Position numbers and translations under genes: made by a program
Part shown: piece by piece, positions 9,153 to 16,976 of the stretch
How the letters are laid out: each line of letters begins with the position of its first letter
How positions within the stretch are numbered: the stretch's first letter is position 1
The notes under the pieces: model-generated
Database searches by the model: none
Told to the model about the DNA's origin: nothing
The model's input: only the letters and a program-made list of their open reading frames with translations
Source: Acrocarpospora macrocephala
GTDB taxonomy: Bacteria; Actinomycetota; Actinomycetes; Streptosporangiales; Streptosporangiaceae
Assembly: GCF_009687865.1 (NCBI RefSeq)
Contig: NZ_BLAE01000030.1
Span: forward strand, 62,001 to 126,000
Length of the DNA: 64,000 bases
Direction of reading: 5' to 3'

Positions 9153-9171
9153 CTTAACGATACCCGTTAAG
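9153..9171. promoter_or_regulatory. inverted repeat upstream of the MerR gene
   Basis: CTTAACG-ATACC-CGTTAAG is a perfect 7-bp inverted repeat with a 5-bp spacer, 27 bp before the proposed MerR start. It is well placed for autoregulation by the encoded regulator. Confidence 0.6.
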
Positions 9172-9198
9172 TATGAGATCGCACCAGAAAGGGGCCCG

Positions 9199-9717
9199 AT
9201 GGCCAGCAGCACCTCCTCCCGCGGGAAGGCGTCCTCGCCCTCCAGCCCGAAGCCGGAGGCCGGAGCGCCTGCGGACGAACACGGCGAGGAAGAGCTGCTC
9301 AGCATCGGCGAACTGGCCAAACGCGCGCGGGTCTCCCCTCGCACCATCCGCTACTACGAGGAACTCGGCATCCTGCCCGTGCCCGTGCGCACGGCGGGCG
9401 GAACGCGCCGCTACCCCCGGGCGTACATCTTCTACGTCGAGGGCGCGCTGCTGCTCAAGGACATGGGCTTCACCCTGGAGGAGATCGGCGACCTCGGCCG
9501 CTGGGCGCTGGATCGCACCAGCGTGGCGTCCAGGCGCACCCAGGCCCTCCTGCAGGGCAAGGTGGCGCTGCTGGAGCACCGCATCCGCGTCCTCAACCGC
9601 CTGCACGATCTGATCGTGGAGGCGACCCGCGGCGGCCGCTCCAGGAAACCCCGCCCCGCGCCGGAACTCCTCCGCCTCCTCGGCGAGGAAGCCCAGTCCC
9701 CGAACACCGAGCACTGA
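9199..9717 (+). CDS. MerR family transcriptional regulator
   Basis: DNA-binding regulator, 172 residues. After a disordered Ser/Pro-rich N-terminus (~35 residues) the MerR winged helix reads SIGELAKRARVSPRTIRYYEELGILP, followed by RRYPRAYIFYVEGALLLKDMGF and a C-terminal dimerisation helix. No Cys or ligand motif for metals is seen. The start at 9199 has AAAGGGG upstream; the in-frame start at 9136 would run through the inverted repeat. Placed last in the acyl-CoA cluster, it is the likely local activator or repressor. Confidence 0.88.
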   Translation: MASSTSSRGKASSPSSPKPEAGAPADEHGEEELLSIGELAKRARVSPRTIRYYEELGILPVPVRTAGGTRRYPRAYIFYVEGALLLKDMGFTLEEIGDLGRWALDRTSVASRRTQALLQGKVALLEHRIRVLNRLHDLIVEATRGGRSRKPRPAPELLRLLGEEAQSPNTEH

Positions 9718-10000
9718 CCGTTTTACGGCTCCGCCTCCCCACCCCGACCCCCGCCCAGCTCCCCCTCTCCCCCGGCGCTCCTCGCCGCCACCCGCGTGCC
9801 GCCGTCACGCCTTACGTCATTGACGTCATCAGGGCCCGCCTCCGAACTCTTCGCGGCCCCTAGCCCACTCCGGCCGCGACCCGGTGGGTTTTAACGCGCC
9901 TGCAACGCGAGTTAATGCAGTGACAAAACAGGAACGTTCTACTTGGTGCAGTTTCGTGAGCTTTATGTGGCTTGCGTTACTTTTGCGCGAAAGGAACGTT
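9718..10000. other. intergenic region with tandem 9-bp boxes
   Basis: This 283-bp gap has no convincing gene. It contains TTACGTCAT immediately followed by TGACGTCAT (9812-9829), a tandem pair of near-identical boxes with a TGACGTCA palindrome. It also has two copies of GGAACGTT (9931 area and just before the start at 10001). The boxes could be operator sites for the secreted hydrolase. Confidence 0.4.
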
Positions 10001-12355
10001 ATGAGGCTTTCTAGGGCTGCGCTGTGGCGTGGTCTGGCCGCCGTGCTCGTCGCGGTGGTGGCGGGGGCCGTGTCGCTCCCGCTCCCCGCGGCCGCCGACA
10101 CCTGGTCGGTCGTACCGGTCGACGGCGGATATCAGGTGACGTTACGCCTGGATGAACCATTACCGGTGCGGGACGCCGCGCCGGAACTGGCGGTCAACGG
10201 GCAGTCGCTCGGTTACGCCACCGAGAGCGACGAGGGCCGGACGCTCACCCTGCTGACCTCCGACCCGCGGGCGGGCGAGGCCAGGAGCGTCCAGGTCGCA
10301 TGGAACGGCGTCGTCGAATCCAGGGTCACCGCCAAGGCGATCTACATCCCGCCGGCGGACCCGCAACCGTCGACGATCGCCACCGACCCGGGCGTGCCCG
10401 GGCCGTACCAGGTCGAGGAGAGCAGCTACGACCTGGGTGAGACCGCGATCAGCTTGGAAGGGCTCGGCGGCCGGCTGGGCGAGCTGCGCGCCGAGGTCTA
10501 CCTGCCGAAGGGCGCGATCGGACGCCGCCCGCTGGTGCTCTTCCTGCACGGCAGGCACTCGGCCTGCTACGACCCGATCACCCGGCGGACCAGCAACAAC
10601 GCCTGGCCGTGCCCGGCCGGGCAGCAGCCGATCGAGAGCTTCAAGGGCTATAAGGGCCCGGCCGACGCGCTGGCCAGCCACGGCTACGCGGTCGTGTCGG
10701 TGAGCGCCAACGCGGTCAACGCCTTCGACGCCAACTTCTCCGAGGACCGGGGCGCGCTGGCCCGCAGCGAGGTCGTCATGCGCCACCTCGACCTGCTCGA
10801 CGCCGCCGAGAGCGGCACGGGCGACCCCCAGCTGGTGTCGTTGTTCAAGGGCCGGATCGACCTGGACAACGTCGGCCTGATGGGGCACTCGCGCGGCGGC
10901 GAGGGCGTCGCCAAGGCCGTGCTCGTGAACGCCGGCCGGGCCAAGCCGTACGGCATCCGCGCGGTGCTGCCGCTCGCGCCGACCGACTTCGCCCGCGCCT
11001 CCCTGCCGGGCATCCCGACCGCGACGATCCTGCCGTACTGCGACGGCGACGTCTCCAACCAGCAGGGCCAGCACTTCTACGACGACTCGCTGTACGCCGT
11101 CCCCCACGACACCGCGTTCCGGTCGGCGCTGATGGTGATGGGCACCGACCACAACTTCTTCAACACCGAGTGGACGCCCGGCGTGGCGACCGCCCCGGCC
11201 TCCGACGACTGGTCCAACAACAACGACCCGGTCTGCGGCAACCGGGCGGAGTCCCGGCTGAGCGCGACCGAGCAGTACGCGGTCGGCACCGCCCTCATCG
11301 CCGGGTTCTTCCGGCTCGTCCAGGGCCAGGAGACCGCGCTGCTGCCGCTGTTCGACGGCAGCGGCAAGACCGTCGCCTCGACCGGCCGCGCCGTCGTGCA
11401 CACCGTCGCCCAGACTCCGGCCGCCAGCCGGATCGACGTGGCCACCTTCGCCGGGTCCTCCCCCGCCGTCGTGTCGGGCGCGGCCACGGGCACGCTGTGC
11501 GCGAGCATGCTCGACCGGTCGCCGCAGAGCGGGCTGCCGTCCTGCGCGACCAGGCTGACCACCTCGCAGGCGCCGTCCTGGACGCCCGCGACCTACCTGC
11601 CCAACGCCGTCGCCACCTCGGTGCTGCGGTTCGCCTGGCAGGACACCTCAGGGAAGCTGACCGTGCCCCTTTCCGCGCGGAACATCTCCAAGGCGGAACT
11701 GCTCACCTTCCGGGTGGCCCGGGACGAGAACGTCGCGGCGTCCGCCCCGCTCGACATGAACATCACCCTCGTCGACGGGCGCGACCGGAGCGTCACCGTG
11801 CCGGTGTCCTCGCTCAGCCCCGCGCTGACCGCGCTGCCCGGCGCCGCCTCCCCGCTGCCGAAGACCTGGCTGCGGACCGTACGGATGCCGCTGTCCGGTC
11901 TCAGCGGCATCGACAAGAAGGACATCAAGGAGGTGACGCTCACCGGGGCGTCCGACACCGGCGGCGTCTACCTGGCGGATCTGTCCTTCACCCGGTTCCG
12001 GGTCGGCGAGGAGAGCATCGCGGACCTGCCGCAGGTGTCGGTCGGCGACCTGACCGTCCTCGAAGGGAACGGTCCCGGCGAGGCACGGATCCCGGTGACC
12101 CTGTCCCGGCCGTCGGACGCGCCGGTGACGGTGACCGTCCAGGCGCTCGCCACCGGGACCGGCCCGGTCATCACGCAGGTCGCGGCCACCGTGACGATCC
12201 CGGCCGGGCAGACCGGCGGCGTCTTCACCGTGCCGCTGGCCGGCAACACGGTCAAGGCGACCGCCGCCCAGTCCTACCAGGTGATCGCGGGCGTCTCGGC
12301 GAACGCGACCATCGGCGACGGCTTCGCCCGCCTGGTCGTCACCGACGACGACTGA
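10001..12355 (+). CDS. secreted alpha/beta hydrolase with C-terminal Calx-beta-like domain
   Basis: Extracellular hydrolase, 784 residues. A signal peptide (residues ~1-35) ends with an Ala-x-Ala site before DTWSV. The hydrolase core shows the oxyanion strand LVLFLHGRHSAC (~170), the nucleophile elbow MGHSRGGEG (~295), an Asp-containing ILPYCDGDV (~345) and a His in GTDHNFFNTEW (~385). The final ~105 residues resemble a Calx-beta repeat (VLEGNGPGEARIPVTLSRPSD...). AAGGAAC precedes the ATG at 10001; a longer reading from 9884 lacks this and would bury the signal peptide. The substrate, ester or polymer, cannot be told. It is monocistronic, with a hairpin after the stop. Confidence 0.8.
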   Translation: MRLSRAALWRGLAAVLVAVVAGAVSLPLPAAADTWSVVPVDGGYQVTLRLDEPLPVRDAAPELAVNGQSLGYATESDEGRTLTLLTSDPRAGEARSVQVAWNGVVESRVTAKAIYIPPADPQPSTIATDPGVPGPYQVEESSYDLGETAISLEGLGGRLGELRAEVYLPKGAIGRRPLVLFLHGRHSACYDPITRRTSNNAWPCPAGQQPIESFKGYKGPADALASHGYAVVSVSANAVNAFDANFSEDRGALARSEVVMRHLDLLDAAESGTGDPQLVSLFKGRIDLDNVGLMGHSRGGEGVAKAVLVNAGRAKPYGIRAVLPLAPTDFARASLPGIPTATILPYCDGDVSNQQGQHFYDDSLYAVPHDTAFRSALMVMGTDHNFFNTEWTPGVATAPASDDWSNNNDPVCGNRAESRLSATEQYAVGTALIAGFFRLVQGQETALLPLFDGSGKTVASTGRAVVHTVAQTPAASRIDVATFAGSSPAVVSGAATGTLCASMLDRSPQSGLPSCATRLTTSQAPSWTPATYLPNAVATSVLRFAWQDTSGKLTVPLSARNISKAELLTFRVARDENVAASAPLDMNITLVDGRDRSVTVPVSSLSPALTALPGAASPLPKTWLRTVRMPLSGLSGIDKKDIKEVTLTGASDTGGVYLADLSFTRFRVGEESIADLPQVSVGDLTVLEGNGPGEARIPVTLSRPSDAPVTVTVQALATGTGPVITQVAATVTIPAGQTGGVFTVPLAGNTVKATAAQSYQVIAGVSANATIGDGFARLVVTDDD

Positions 12356-12371
12356 GTCCTCGCAGGTCTCT

Positions 12372-12409
12372 CAGGGTGGGGATCCCGCGGACCCGGGCAC
12401 CCCACCCTG
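12372..12409 (+). terminator. hairpin terminator after the secreted hydrolase gene
   Basis: A perfect 10-bp inverted repeat CAGGGTGGGG / CCCCACCCTG with an 18-nt loop starts 17 bp after the stop codon. Confidence 0.75.
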
Positions 12410-12459
12410 GGAGCTGCTCCCATCCAACCGCCGCTACGGTAAGTCCCGCCCCCAGACTG

Positions 12460-12475
12460 TCAACATGGATGTAGA
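12460..12475. promoter_or_regulatory. TetR-type half-conserved operator upstream of the TetR gene
   Basis: TCAAC-ATGGAT-GTAGA matches the TCAAC-N6-GTTGA palindrome found perfectly at 13277, 15935 and 18901, with one mismatch in the right arm. It shares flanks TGTCAAC and GA-TT. It lies 88 bp before the TetR start, consistent with autoregulation. Confidence 0.5.
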
Positions 12476-12563
12476 TTCGTACGAGCGGGCCCGCGCCCTG
12501 GCCCGGTACGCCCGCTGACCAGCACGTCTCAATCGGCTACGGTGAAGGGTTACGATCTCGGAC

Positions 12564-13208
12564 ATGGCGAAGAGTGGGATCGGCAAGCGCCGGATGGCGG
12601 CGCTGCGGGACGGCGGCGAGGGCTACGCGCAGCGTCGTAACGAGATCATCGCTGCCGGCGCGGAGGTGTTCAGGGAGCGTGGGTACGAGGCGTCCAGCCT
12701 GCGTGACGTCGCCGCGCGGCTCGGCACCGACCGGGCCTCCCTCTACTACTACGTGGCCAGCAAGAACGAGCTGTTCCAGCTGGTCACGCAGCAGGCCGTC
12801 GAGCAGGTTGTGTCGGCCGCCGAGTCGGTGGCGGCCGAGCCCGCGGACGCGGTGACCCGGCTGCGGAAGCTGATCGTGACCACGGTGCAGAAGTACGACG
12901 AGCATTATCCGTACATGTTCGTCTACATCCAGGAGGACATGAACCGCATCCACTCCGAGTCCCTGGACGAGGTCTGGGCGCGCACCATGCTGCAGCTGGG
13001 CCGCCGGTTCGAGAACGCCCTGCTCACGATCCTGAATCAGGGCGTGGCGGACGGGGTCTTCGACATCACCCACAAGCACATCGCGATGAACTCCATCATC
13101 GGCTCGATCAACTGGACGCATCGCTGGTTCAAGCCCAGCGGGCAGCTCAGCGGCGAGCAGCTCGGCGCGCACCTGTCCAGCATGATCATCTCAGGGCTCG
13201 CGAAGTAG
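12564..13208 (+). CDS. TetR family transcriptional regulator
   Basis: Repressor-type regulator of 214 residues. The N-terminal HTH reads IIAAGAEVFRERGYEASSLRDVAARLGTD with RASLYYYVASKNELF (about residues 28-75), typical of TetR proteins of the KstR/acyl-CoA-responsive kind. The C-terminal ligand domain is unspecific at sequence level. It is convergent with the OB-fold gene of the leftward operon. The palindromes TCAAC-N6-GTTGA in the adjacent cluster are the likely binding sites, with a CoA thioester the likely ligand; both points are inferred. Confidence 0.9.
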   Translation: MAKSGIGKRRMAALRDGGEGYAQRRNEIIAAGAEVFRERGYEASSLRDVAARLGTDRASLYYYVASKNELFQLVTQQAVEQVVSAAESVAAEPADAVTRLRKLIVTTVQKYDEHYPYMFVYIQEDMNRIHSESLDEVWARTMLQLGRRFENALLTILNQGVADGVFDITHKHIAMNSIIGSINWTHRWFKPSGQLSGEQLGAHLSSMIISGLAK

Positions 13209-13217
13209 CCGCTCCAG

Positions 13218-13254
13218 GCGTGCCCGCCCGGCGGACCCCGGGCGGGGCGCACGC
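13218..13254. terminator. hairpin between convergent TetR and OB-fold genes
   Basis: CCCGCCCGG / CCGGGCGGG (9 bp, loop CGGACC) extended by outer arms GCGTG / CACGC with a small bulge. It is positioned between two convergent stop codons. Confidence 0.7.
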
Positions 13255-13276
13255 TATGGCCTGACAACCAAGGGTG

Positions 13277-13292
13277 TCAACTAGTGCGTTGA
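13277..13292. promoter_or_regulatory. perfect TCAAC-N6-GTTGA palindrome at a convergent gene end
   Basis: TCAAC-TAGTGC-GTTGA is an exact copy of the cluster palindrome but overlaps the stop codon of the OB-fold gene, where no promoter is expected. It could be an auxiliary site for looping or chance; location argues for caution. Confidence 0.35.
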
Positions 13293-13753
13293 TTGACGGG
13301 TACGAAGTGGAAATCGGTGATGCGGCCCTGCGGGTCACCGGCGAAGACGACCCGGACGCGGGTCTGTTCGAACAGGCGGCGGCCCGCCGCCTCGACGTCG
13401 GACAGGTCGACGCCCCGGACGAAGTTCAAGATCGCGGAGTCGGCGCCGTCCAGGGTGACGAACCCGATGACGAGCGGCGGTTCCGGCAGCCCGGGGAACT
13501 GGGTGGCGATGATGGCGAACGCCTCCACGGTCCCCTCCAGGCCGGCCTCCTCCCAGTCCCCCGTCTCGACGTAACAGGCGTCGCAGTAGGACCGCGCGGG
13601 AATGAGCAGCCGCCGGCAGGACGGGCAGCGCCGCCCCATGATCCGGCGGTTGTCCCGCAGTTCCGCGAAGAACCGGCTGGCCGTCGCACCGGCGAAATAC
13701 CGGTAGTCGAAGTTCCAGTTGCCCGGCAGCACGAGCAGATCATCTGGGTTCAT
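13277..13753 (-). CDS. Zn-ribbon/OB-fold (DUF35) acyl-CoA-binding partner protein
   Basis: Small partner of thiolase-fold enzymes, 158 residues. The zinc ribbon CPSCRRLLIPARSYCDAC (two CxxC knuckles, about residues 43-60) precedes an OB-fold (residues ~65-150), the standard DUF35 architecture. In steroid side-chain degradation DUF35 domains bind thiolase-fold aldolases such as Ltp2. Here the start codon overlaps the stop of the thiolase-like gene (ATGA), which strongly suggests a protein complex. Confidence 0.88.
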   Translation of the reverse strand: MNPDDLLVLPGNWNFDYRYFAGATASRFFAELRDNRRIMGRRCPSCRRLLIPARSYCDACYVETGDWEEAGLEGTVEAFAIIATQFPGLPEPPLVIGFVTLDGADSAILNFVRGVDLSDVEAAGRRLFEQTRVRVVFAGDPQGRITDFHFVPVNQRTS

Positions 13754-14913
13754 GGCAGCTCACTCCCGAGCAGGACGACCGTGGAGAACTGGGTGGCGCC
13801 CCCCTGCCCGGTGGCGAGCGCGAGCCGCGCGTCCGGCACCTGGCGCGCGCCCGCCCGCCCCCGGACCTGCAGCGCCGCCTCGGCGACGCGGATCAGGGCG
13901 GTGGCCGAGACGGGGTTGGCGGCCTGGGCGCCGCCGGAGGGATTGATGGCGATGGGCACGCGCCCGGCGATGACGTCCTCGACGAACCGGCGGTTACCGT
14001 CGATGTCGCTCAGGCCGAGGGCGGGATAGGCCATGGCCTCGATGATCGCGAAAGGCGCCTGGAGTTCGAGCACGTCGACCTGGGCGAGCGGATCGGTGAT
14101 CCCGGCCTCCCGGTAGGCGCGATCGGCGGCGCGGCGCAACGGCACCATCTCGATGAGGCTGCCCTCCGGCCGCCGCATGCGGTCCCCCATCGCGTAGGTG
14201 TCGCTGTACGCGCCGGTCCCCCTGATCCACGCCGTCGACCGCGAGCGCGCCAGCTCGCCGCGCGCCACGATCACGGCGCACGCGCCTTCCGAGATCGGGC
14301 ACGCCTCGTAGCGGCGGATCGGCCAGGCCAGCACCGGCGAGTCCAGCACGTCCTGGACGCTGCGCGCCTTCGCGCCGACCACCAGCGGGTTCAGCGTGGC
14401 CTGGGTGAAGTTCCGCGCGGCGATACCCGCCCAGTGCTCCCCGGCGAAGCCGTCCCGCCGCATCAGCATGGTGGCGCGCAGGGCCGCCATGGTGATGGTG
14501 GTGAGCACGAAGTCCTTCTCGTAGACGGGGTCGAAGATGGTGTTGAAGATGCTCTGCGCGGTGGTGGCCTGTCCCATCCGCTCCAGCGCCACCACCAGGA
14601 CCACGTCACCGCGCCCGGCCTCGATCCACGTCTTGGCCGCCAGCAGCGCCGAAGAGCCCGTGGCGCCACCCGTGTTGATCCGGAAGTACGGTTTCCCCGG
14701 CAAAGCGATGGCCGCCTTGTCGATGTCGGCGATCCCGCTCAGCGCGTCGGGGGCGACCCCGCCGATCACGCAGTCGATCGCGTCCGGCCCGACGCCGGCG
14801 TCCGCCAGCGCCTCGGTGACCGCGATCCTGACCAGCTCCCCGGCCGACAGCCCGGGATTTCGTTTCCGGTACGGCGTCTGGCCGACGCCGATGATGCCCA
14901 GCGGATCGCTCAT
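13750..14913 (-). CDS. thiolase-fold protein, lipid-transfer/Ltp2-like, without classical thiolase residues
   Basis: Thiolase superfamily member of 387 residues starting IIGVGQTPYRKR. The usual nucleophile segment (CASG) reads INTGGATGSSAL, with glycine for cysteine. The usual GHPxG loop reads AANPVSATAL, with no histidine, and the C-terminal CxG region reads GQGGATQ. The three catalytic residues of biosynthetic or degradative thiolases are therefore missing. Thiolase-fold aldolases (Ltp2 type) that cleave hydroxyacyl-CoA without these residues are a good alternative. It overlaps its OB-fold partner and the second thiolase-like gene by 4 bp each. The start is the ATG at 14913; a much longer upstream reading in the same frame is not a gene. 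Confidence 0.82.
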   Translation of the reverse strand: MSDPLGIIGVGQTPYRKRNPGLSAGELVRIAVTEALADAGVGPDAIDCVIGGVAPDALSGIADIDKAAIALPGKPYFRINTGGATGSSALLAAKTWIEAGRGDVVLVVALERMGQATTAQSIFNTIFDPVYEKDFVLTTITMAALRATMLMRRDGFAGEHWAGIAARNFTQATLNPLVVGAKARSVQDVLDSPVLAWPIRRYEACPISEGACAVIVARGELARSRSTAWIRGTGAYSDTYAMGDRMRRPEGSLIEMVPLRRAADRAYREAGITDPLAQVDVLELQAPFAIIEAMAYPALGLSDIDGNRRFVEDVIAGRVPIAINPSGGAQAANPVSATALIRVAEAALQVRGRAGARQVPDARLALATGQGGATQFSTVVLLGSELP

Positions 14914-15944
14914 GGCTCCTCGATGATCACTGCCGTGGTGGTCTGCGACGCGACGGCCGAGCCCGCCACGACCAGGGCTTTCCCTGGCCGCCGCCGGACC
15001 GCCTCGACGAACCGCAGGAGGCCGCCGCACGGATGGCAGTCGCCCGCCGCCGCGCCGCCGGAGGGGTTCACCCAGGTCCCGGCGGCGTACCCGGCCAGGC
15101 CGGTGCCCGGCTCGGCGAGCCCGGCCGCCTCCAGTTGCAGCACCTCGTCGAAGAGGGTGGGCCCGCCGAGTTCGACGAGGTCCAGCTGGTGCGCGCGCAG
15201 TCCCGACCGGGCGAGCGCGGCGGCGACGGCGGCCCGCGCCCCCGGCAGGGCCGCCAGCGTGCGCTCCCCCAGCCGCGCGGGTTCGGTGCCGTGCCCGACA
15301 CCGGTGATGCGCGGGCCCGCGCCGGTGCCGAGCACGACGGCGGCGGCCACGTCGGCCGGCACGCCCATCTCCTCGGGCCGGAGCGGGTAGACGGGCGGCC
15401 GGGCTCCGGCCGCCGGAGCCCGGCGCGGGTTCGCGGCGGCCCGCTCCTGGCGCGCCGCGGCCGCGGCCTCCCGGCCGCGGGCGGAGTGTTCGCGCAGGTA
15501 GGCGGCGGCGCGAAGGGCCGAGACCACCGTTTCCGAGAGCGCCAGCGGCTGTTCGGTGAAGGGGTCGAAGGCGGCCCGGGACGACCGCTCGACGTCGCCT
15601 TCCCCGGGCCGGCCCCACGCGGCGACCACGACCCTGGCGGCCTCTCCCGCCTGGATCCGCGCCGCCGCCAGCGAGATCGCCACCAGGCCGTCCTCGGACA
15701 CGCGGATCTCGTCCCGCAGGTACGCCCCGGCCGCCGGCCCGGTGATCATGCTCGACAGCGAGCGCCCATCGATCAGGTCGTGCGCGGCGATCACGATCCC
15801 GTCGATGTCGTCCATCGTGCATCGGGCGTCCGCCAGCGCCTCCGACACCACCGCGAAGATGACCTCCGGCAGGGACAGCCGCGCGTCGGAGCGGGTCATG
15901 CGGGCAGCCACTCCGTCGACGCTCACCCACTGTTTCAACACCAT
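14910..15944 (-). CDS. second thiolase-fold protein
   Basis: Thiolase-like protein of 344 residues (329 if the ATG at 15899 is used). The N-terminal half (LPEVIFAVVSEALADARCTMDDIDG-like layout) and the C-terminal NPSGGAAAGDCHPCGG motif, which keeps the HP of the usual GHP loop, are visible. No cysteine is found at the nucleophile position (DGLVAISLAAARI). A central Ala/Arg-rich stretch (~150-190) is likely a loop. The ATG at 15944 lies inside a TetR-type palindrome, while the ATG at 15899 has GGAGTGG upstream and may be the true start. Coupled by ATGA to the downstream thiolase-like gene, it is probably a heteromeric partner. Confidence 0.75.
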   Translation of the reverse strand: MVLKQWVSVDGVAARMTRSDARLSLPEVIFAVVSEALADARCTMDDIDGIVIAAHDLIDGRSLSSMITGPAAGAYLRDEIRVSEDGLVAISLAAARIQAGEAARVVVAAWGRPGEGDVERSSRAAFDPFTEQPLALSETVVSALRAAAYLREHSARGREAAAAARQERAAANPRRAPAAGARPPVYPLRPEEMGVPADVAAAVVLGTGAGPRITGVGHGTEPARLGERTLAALPGARAAVAAALARSGLRAHQLDLVELGGPTLFDEVLQLEAAGLAEPGTGLAGYAAGTWVNPSGGAAAGDCHPCGGLLRFVEAVRRRPGKALVVAGSAVASQTTTAVIIEEP

Positions 15945-15950
15945 AGTTGA
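15935..15950. promoter_or_regulatory. TetR-type operator TCAAC-N6-GTTGA before the thiolase-like genes
   Basis: TCAAC-ACCATA-GTTGA is a perfect 5+5 inverted repeat between the metallo-hydrolase stop (15954) and the second thiolase-like gene. It suggests an internal regulated promoter for the thiolase-thiolase-DUF35 set. Confidence 0.65.
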
Positions 15951-15953
15951 TTC

Positions 15954-16976
15954 TCAACCCAGCCGATATTTCGGGACTTGTTCCTCGTCGGCGAGCAACG
16001 TTCCCTCGGCCACGAGGTAGGCCAGATGGGCGCTGGTCTCGAACACGGCGAGCGTCGAATTGAAGTCGTCGAGTTCGGCGAACTCGCGCCGGTGCCGGGT
16101 CCAGGGCAGCTCGGCCGCCACCTCCGCGACCGTCGCCGCGCCCAGCCGCGCCACGGCGTCCGCGCTCTGCTCGAGCCGCCGCCGGTGGTGCTCGGCCAGC
16201 TCGTCGATGCGGGCGTGCGCGCCCATGCCGGCGGGCCCGTGCGCGGGCAGCAGGCGCAGGTCGGGCAGTTTCCTGAGCCGGGCGAGGGAGCGCAGGAACG
16301 CCACCAGCGGCTGCGGCCGGGGCACCGCCTCGAACCCGATCGAGGGGGTGATGTGCGGAAGTATCTGGTCCCCGCTGAACAGCAGCCCGTCGCTCTCCGA
16401 CAGCACCATGATGTGCCCCTCGGTGTGCCCGGGGGTCTCCAGCACGCGGAACTCCCGCCCGCCGATCTCGATGCCGCCCTCGGCGAGCCATTCGTCGGGC
16501 GCCTCCCAGCCCTCCGCGACCGGATCCACGTCCGCGTCTCCCCTGGCCATGTACGCGGCCAGGTGCGGGGCCCCCGCGCGGCGCAGCAGCTCGCACTGGT
16601 GGCGATGCCGGGGACCCGCGCCGGCCAGCCACTCCAGGGAGTCCCGCTCGCCGCGCCCCACCAGCACGGGTGTGCCGTGCTCGGCGCGCAGCCAGACCGC
16701 CAGCGTGTAGTGGTCGATGTGCGCGTGGGTGACGATCACCCGGGTGACGTCCGCGCAGGTGTGGCCGATGGAGTTCAGCGACTTCTCCAGCACCTGATGG
16801 GCTTCCGGGATGGCCCATCCGCCGTCCACCAGCGCGACCCCGGCGCCGTCCTGGATGGCGTAGACGTTCACCGCGCGCAGGCTGTCGCCGGGCATCGGCA
16901 ACGGCAGCCGGTGGATGCCCGGGGCTATCTCGTACGCGCCCTCCCGGGTCCACTCCCCGACACCGGCCCGGGTCAC
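15954..16976 (-). CDS. metallo-beta-lactamase-fold hydrolase
   Basis: Dinuclear metal hydrolase of 340 residues, probably acting on a lactone or thioester. Metal ligands are visible: THAHIDHY (about residue 81), GHTEGH (~170), a SGDQ aspartate (~185) and the distal PAHGP (~250). The GTG start at 16976 overlaps the upstream monooxygenase stop (GTGA). Lying directly after a Baeyer-Villiger-type monooxygenase, it is well placed to open the lactone formed; that is inferred from order, not shown by sequence. Confidence 0.82.
   Translation of the reverse strand: MTRAGVGEWTREGAYEIAPGIHRLPLPMPGDSLRAVNVYAIQDGAGVALVDGGWAIPEAHQVLEKSLNSIGHTCADVTRVIVTHAHIDHYTLAVWLRAEHGTPVLVGRGERDSLEWLAGAGPRHRHQCELLRRAGAPHLAAYMARGDADVDPVAEGWEAPDEWLAEGGIEIGGREFRVLETPGHTEGHIMVLSESDGLLFSGDQILPHITPSIGFEAVPRPQPLVAFLRSLARLRKLPDLRLLPAHGPAGMGAHARIDELAEHHRRRLEQSADAVARLGAATVAEVAAELPWTRHRREFAELDDFNSTLAVFETSAHLAYLVAEGTLLADEEQVPKYRLG

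Noticed and set aside
13750-16953. A 1067-codon leftward open frame
   Set aside because: Only its 3' part (from ATG 14913) is the thiolase-like gene; the rest is Arg/Gly/Pro-rich sequence antisense or out of frame to real genes, as GC-rich DNA has few stops.
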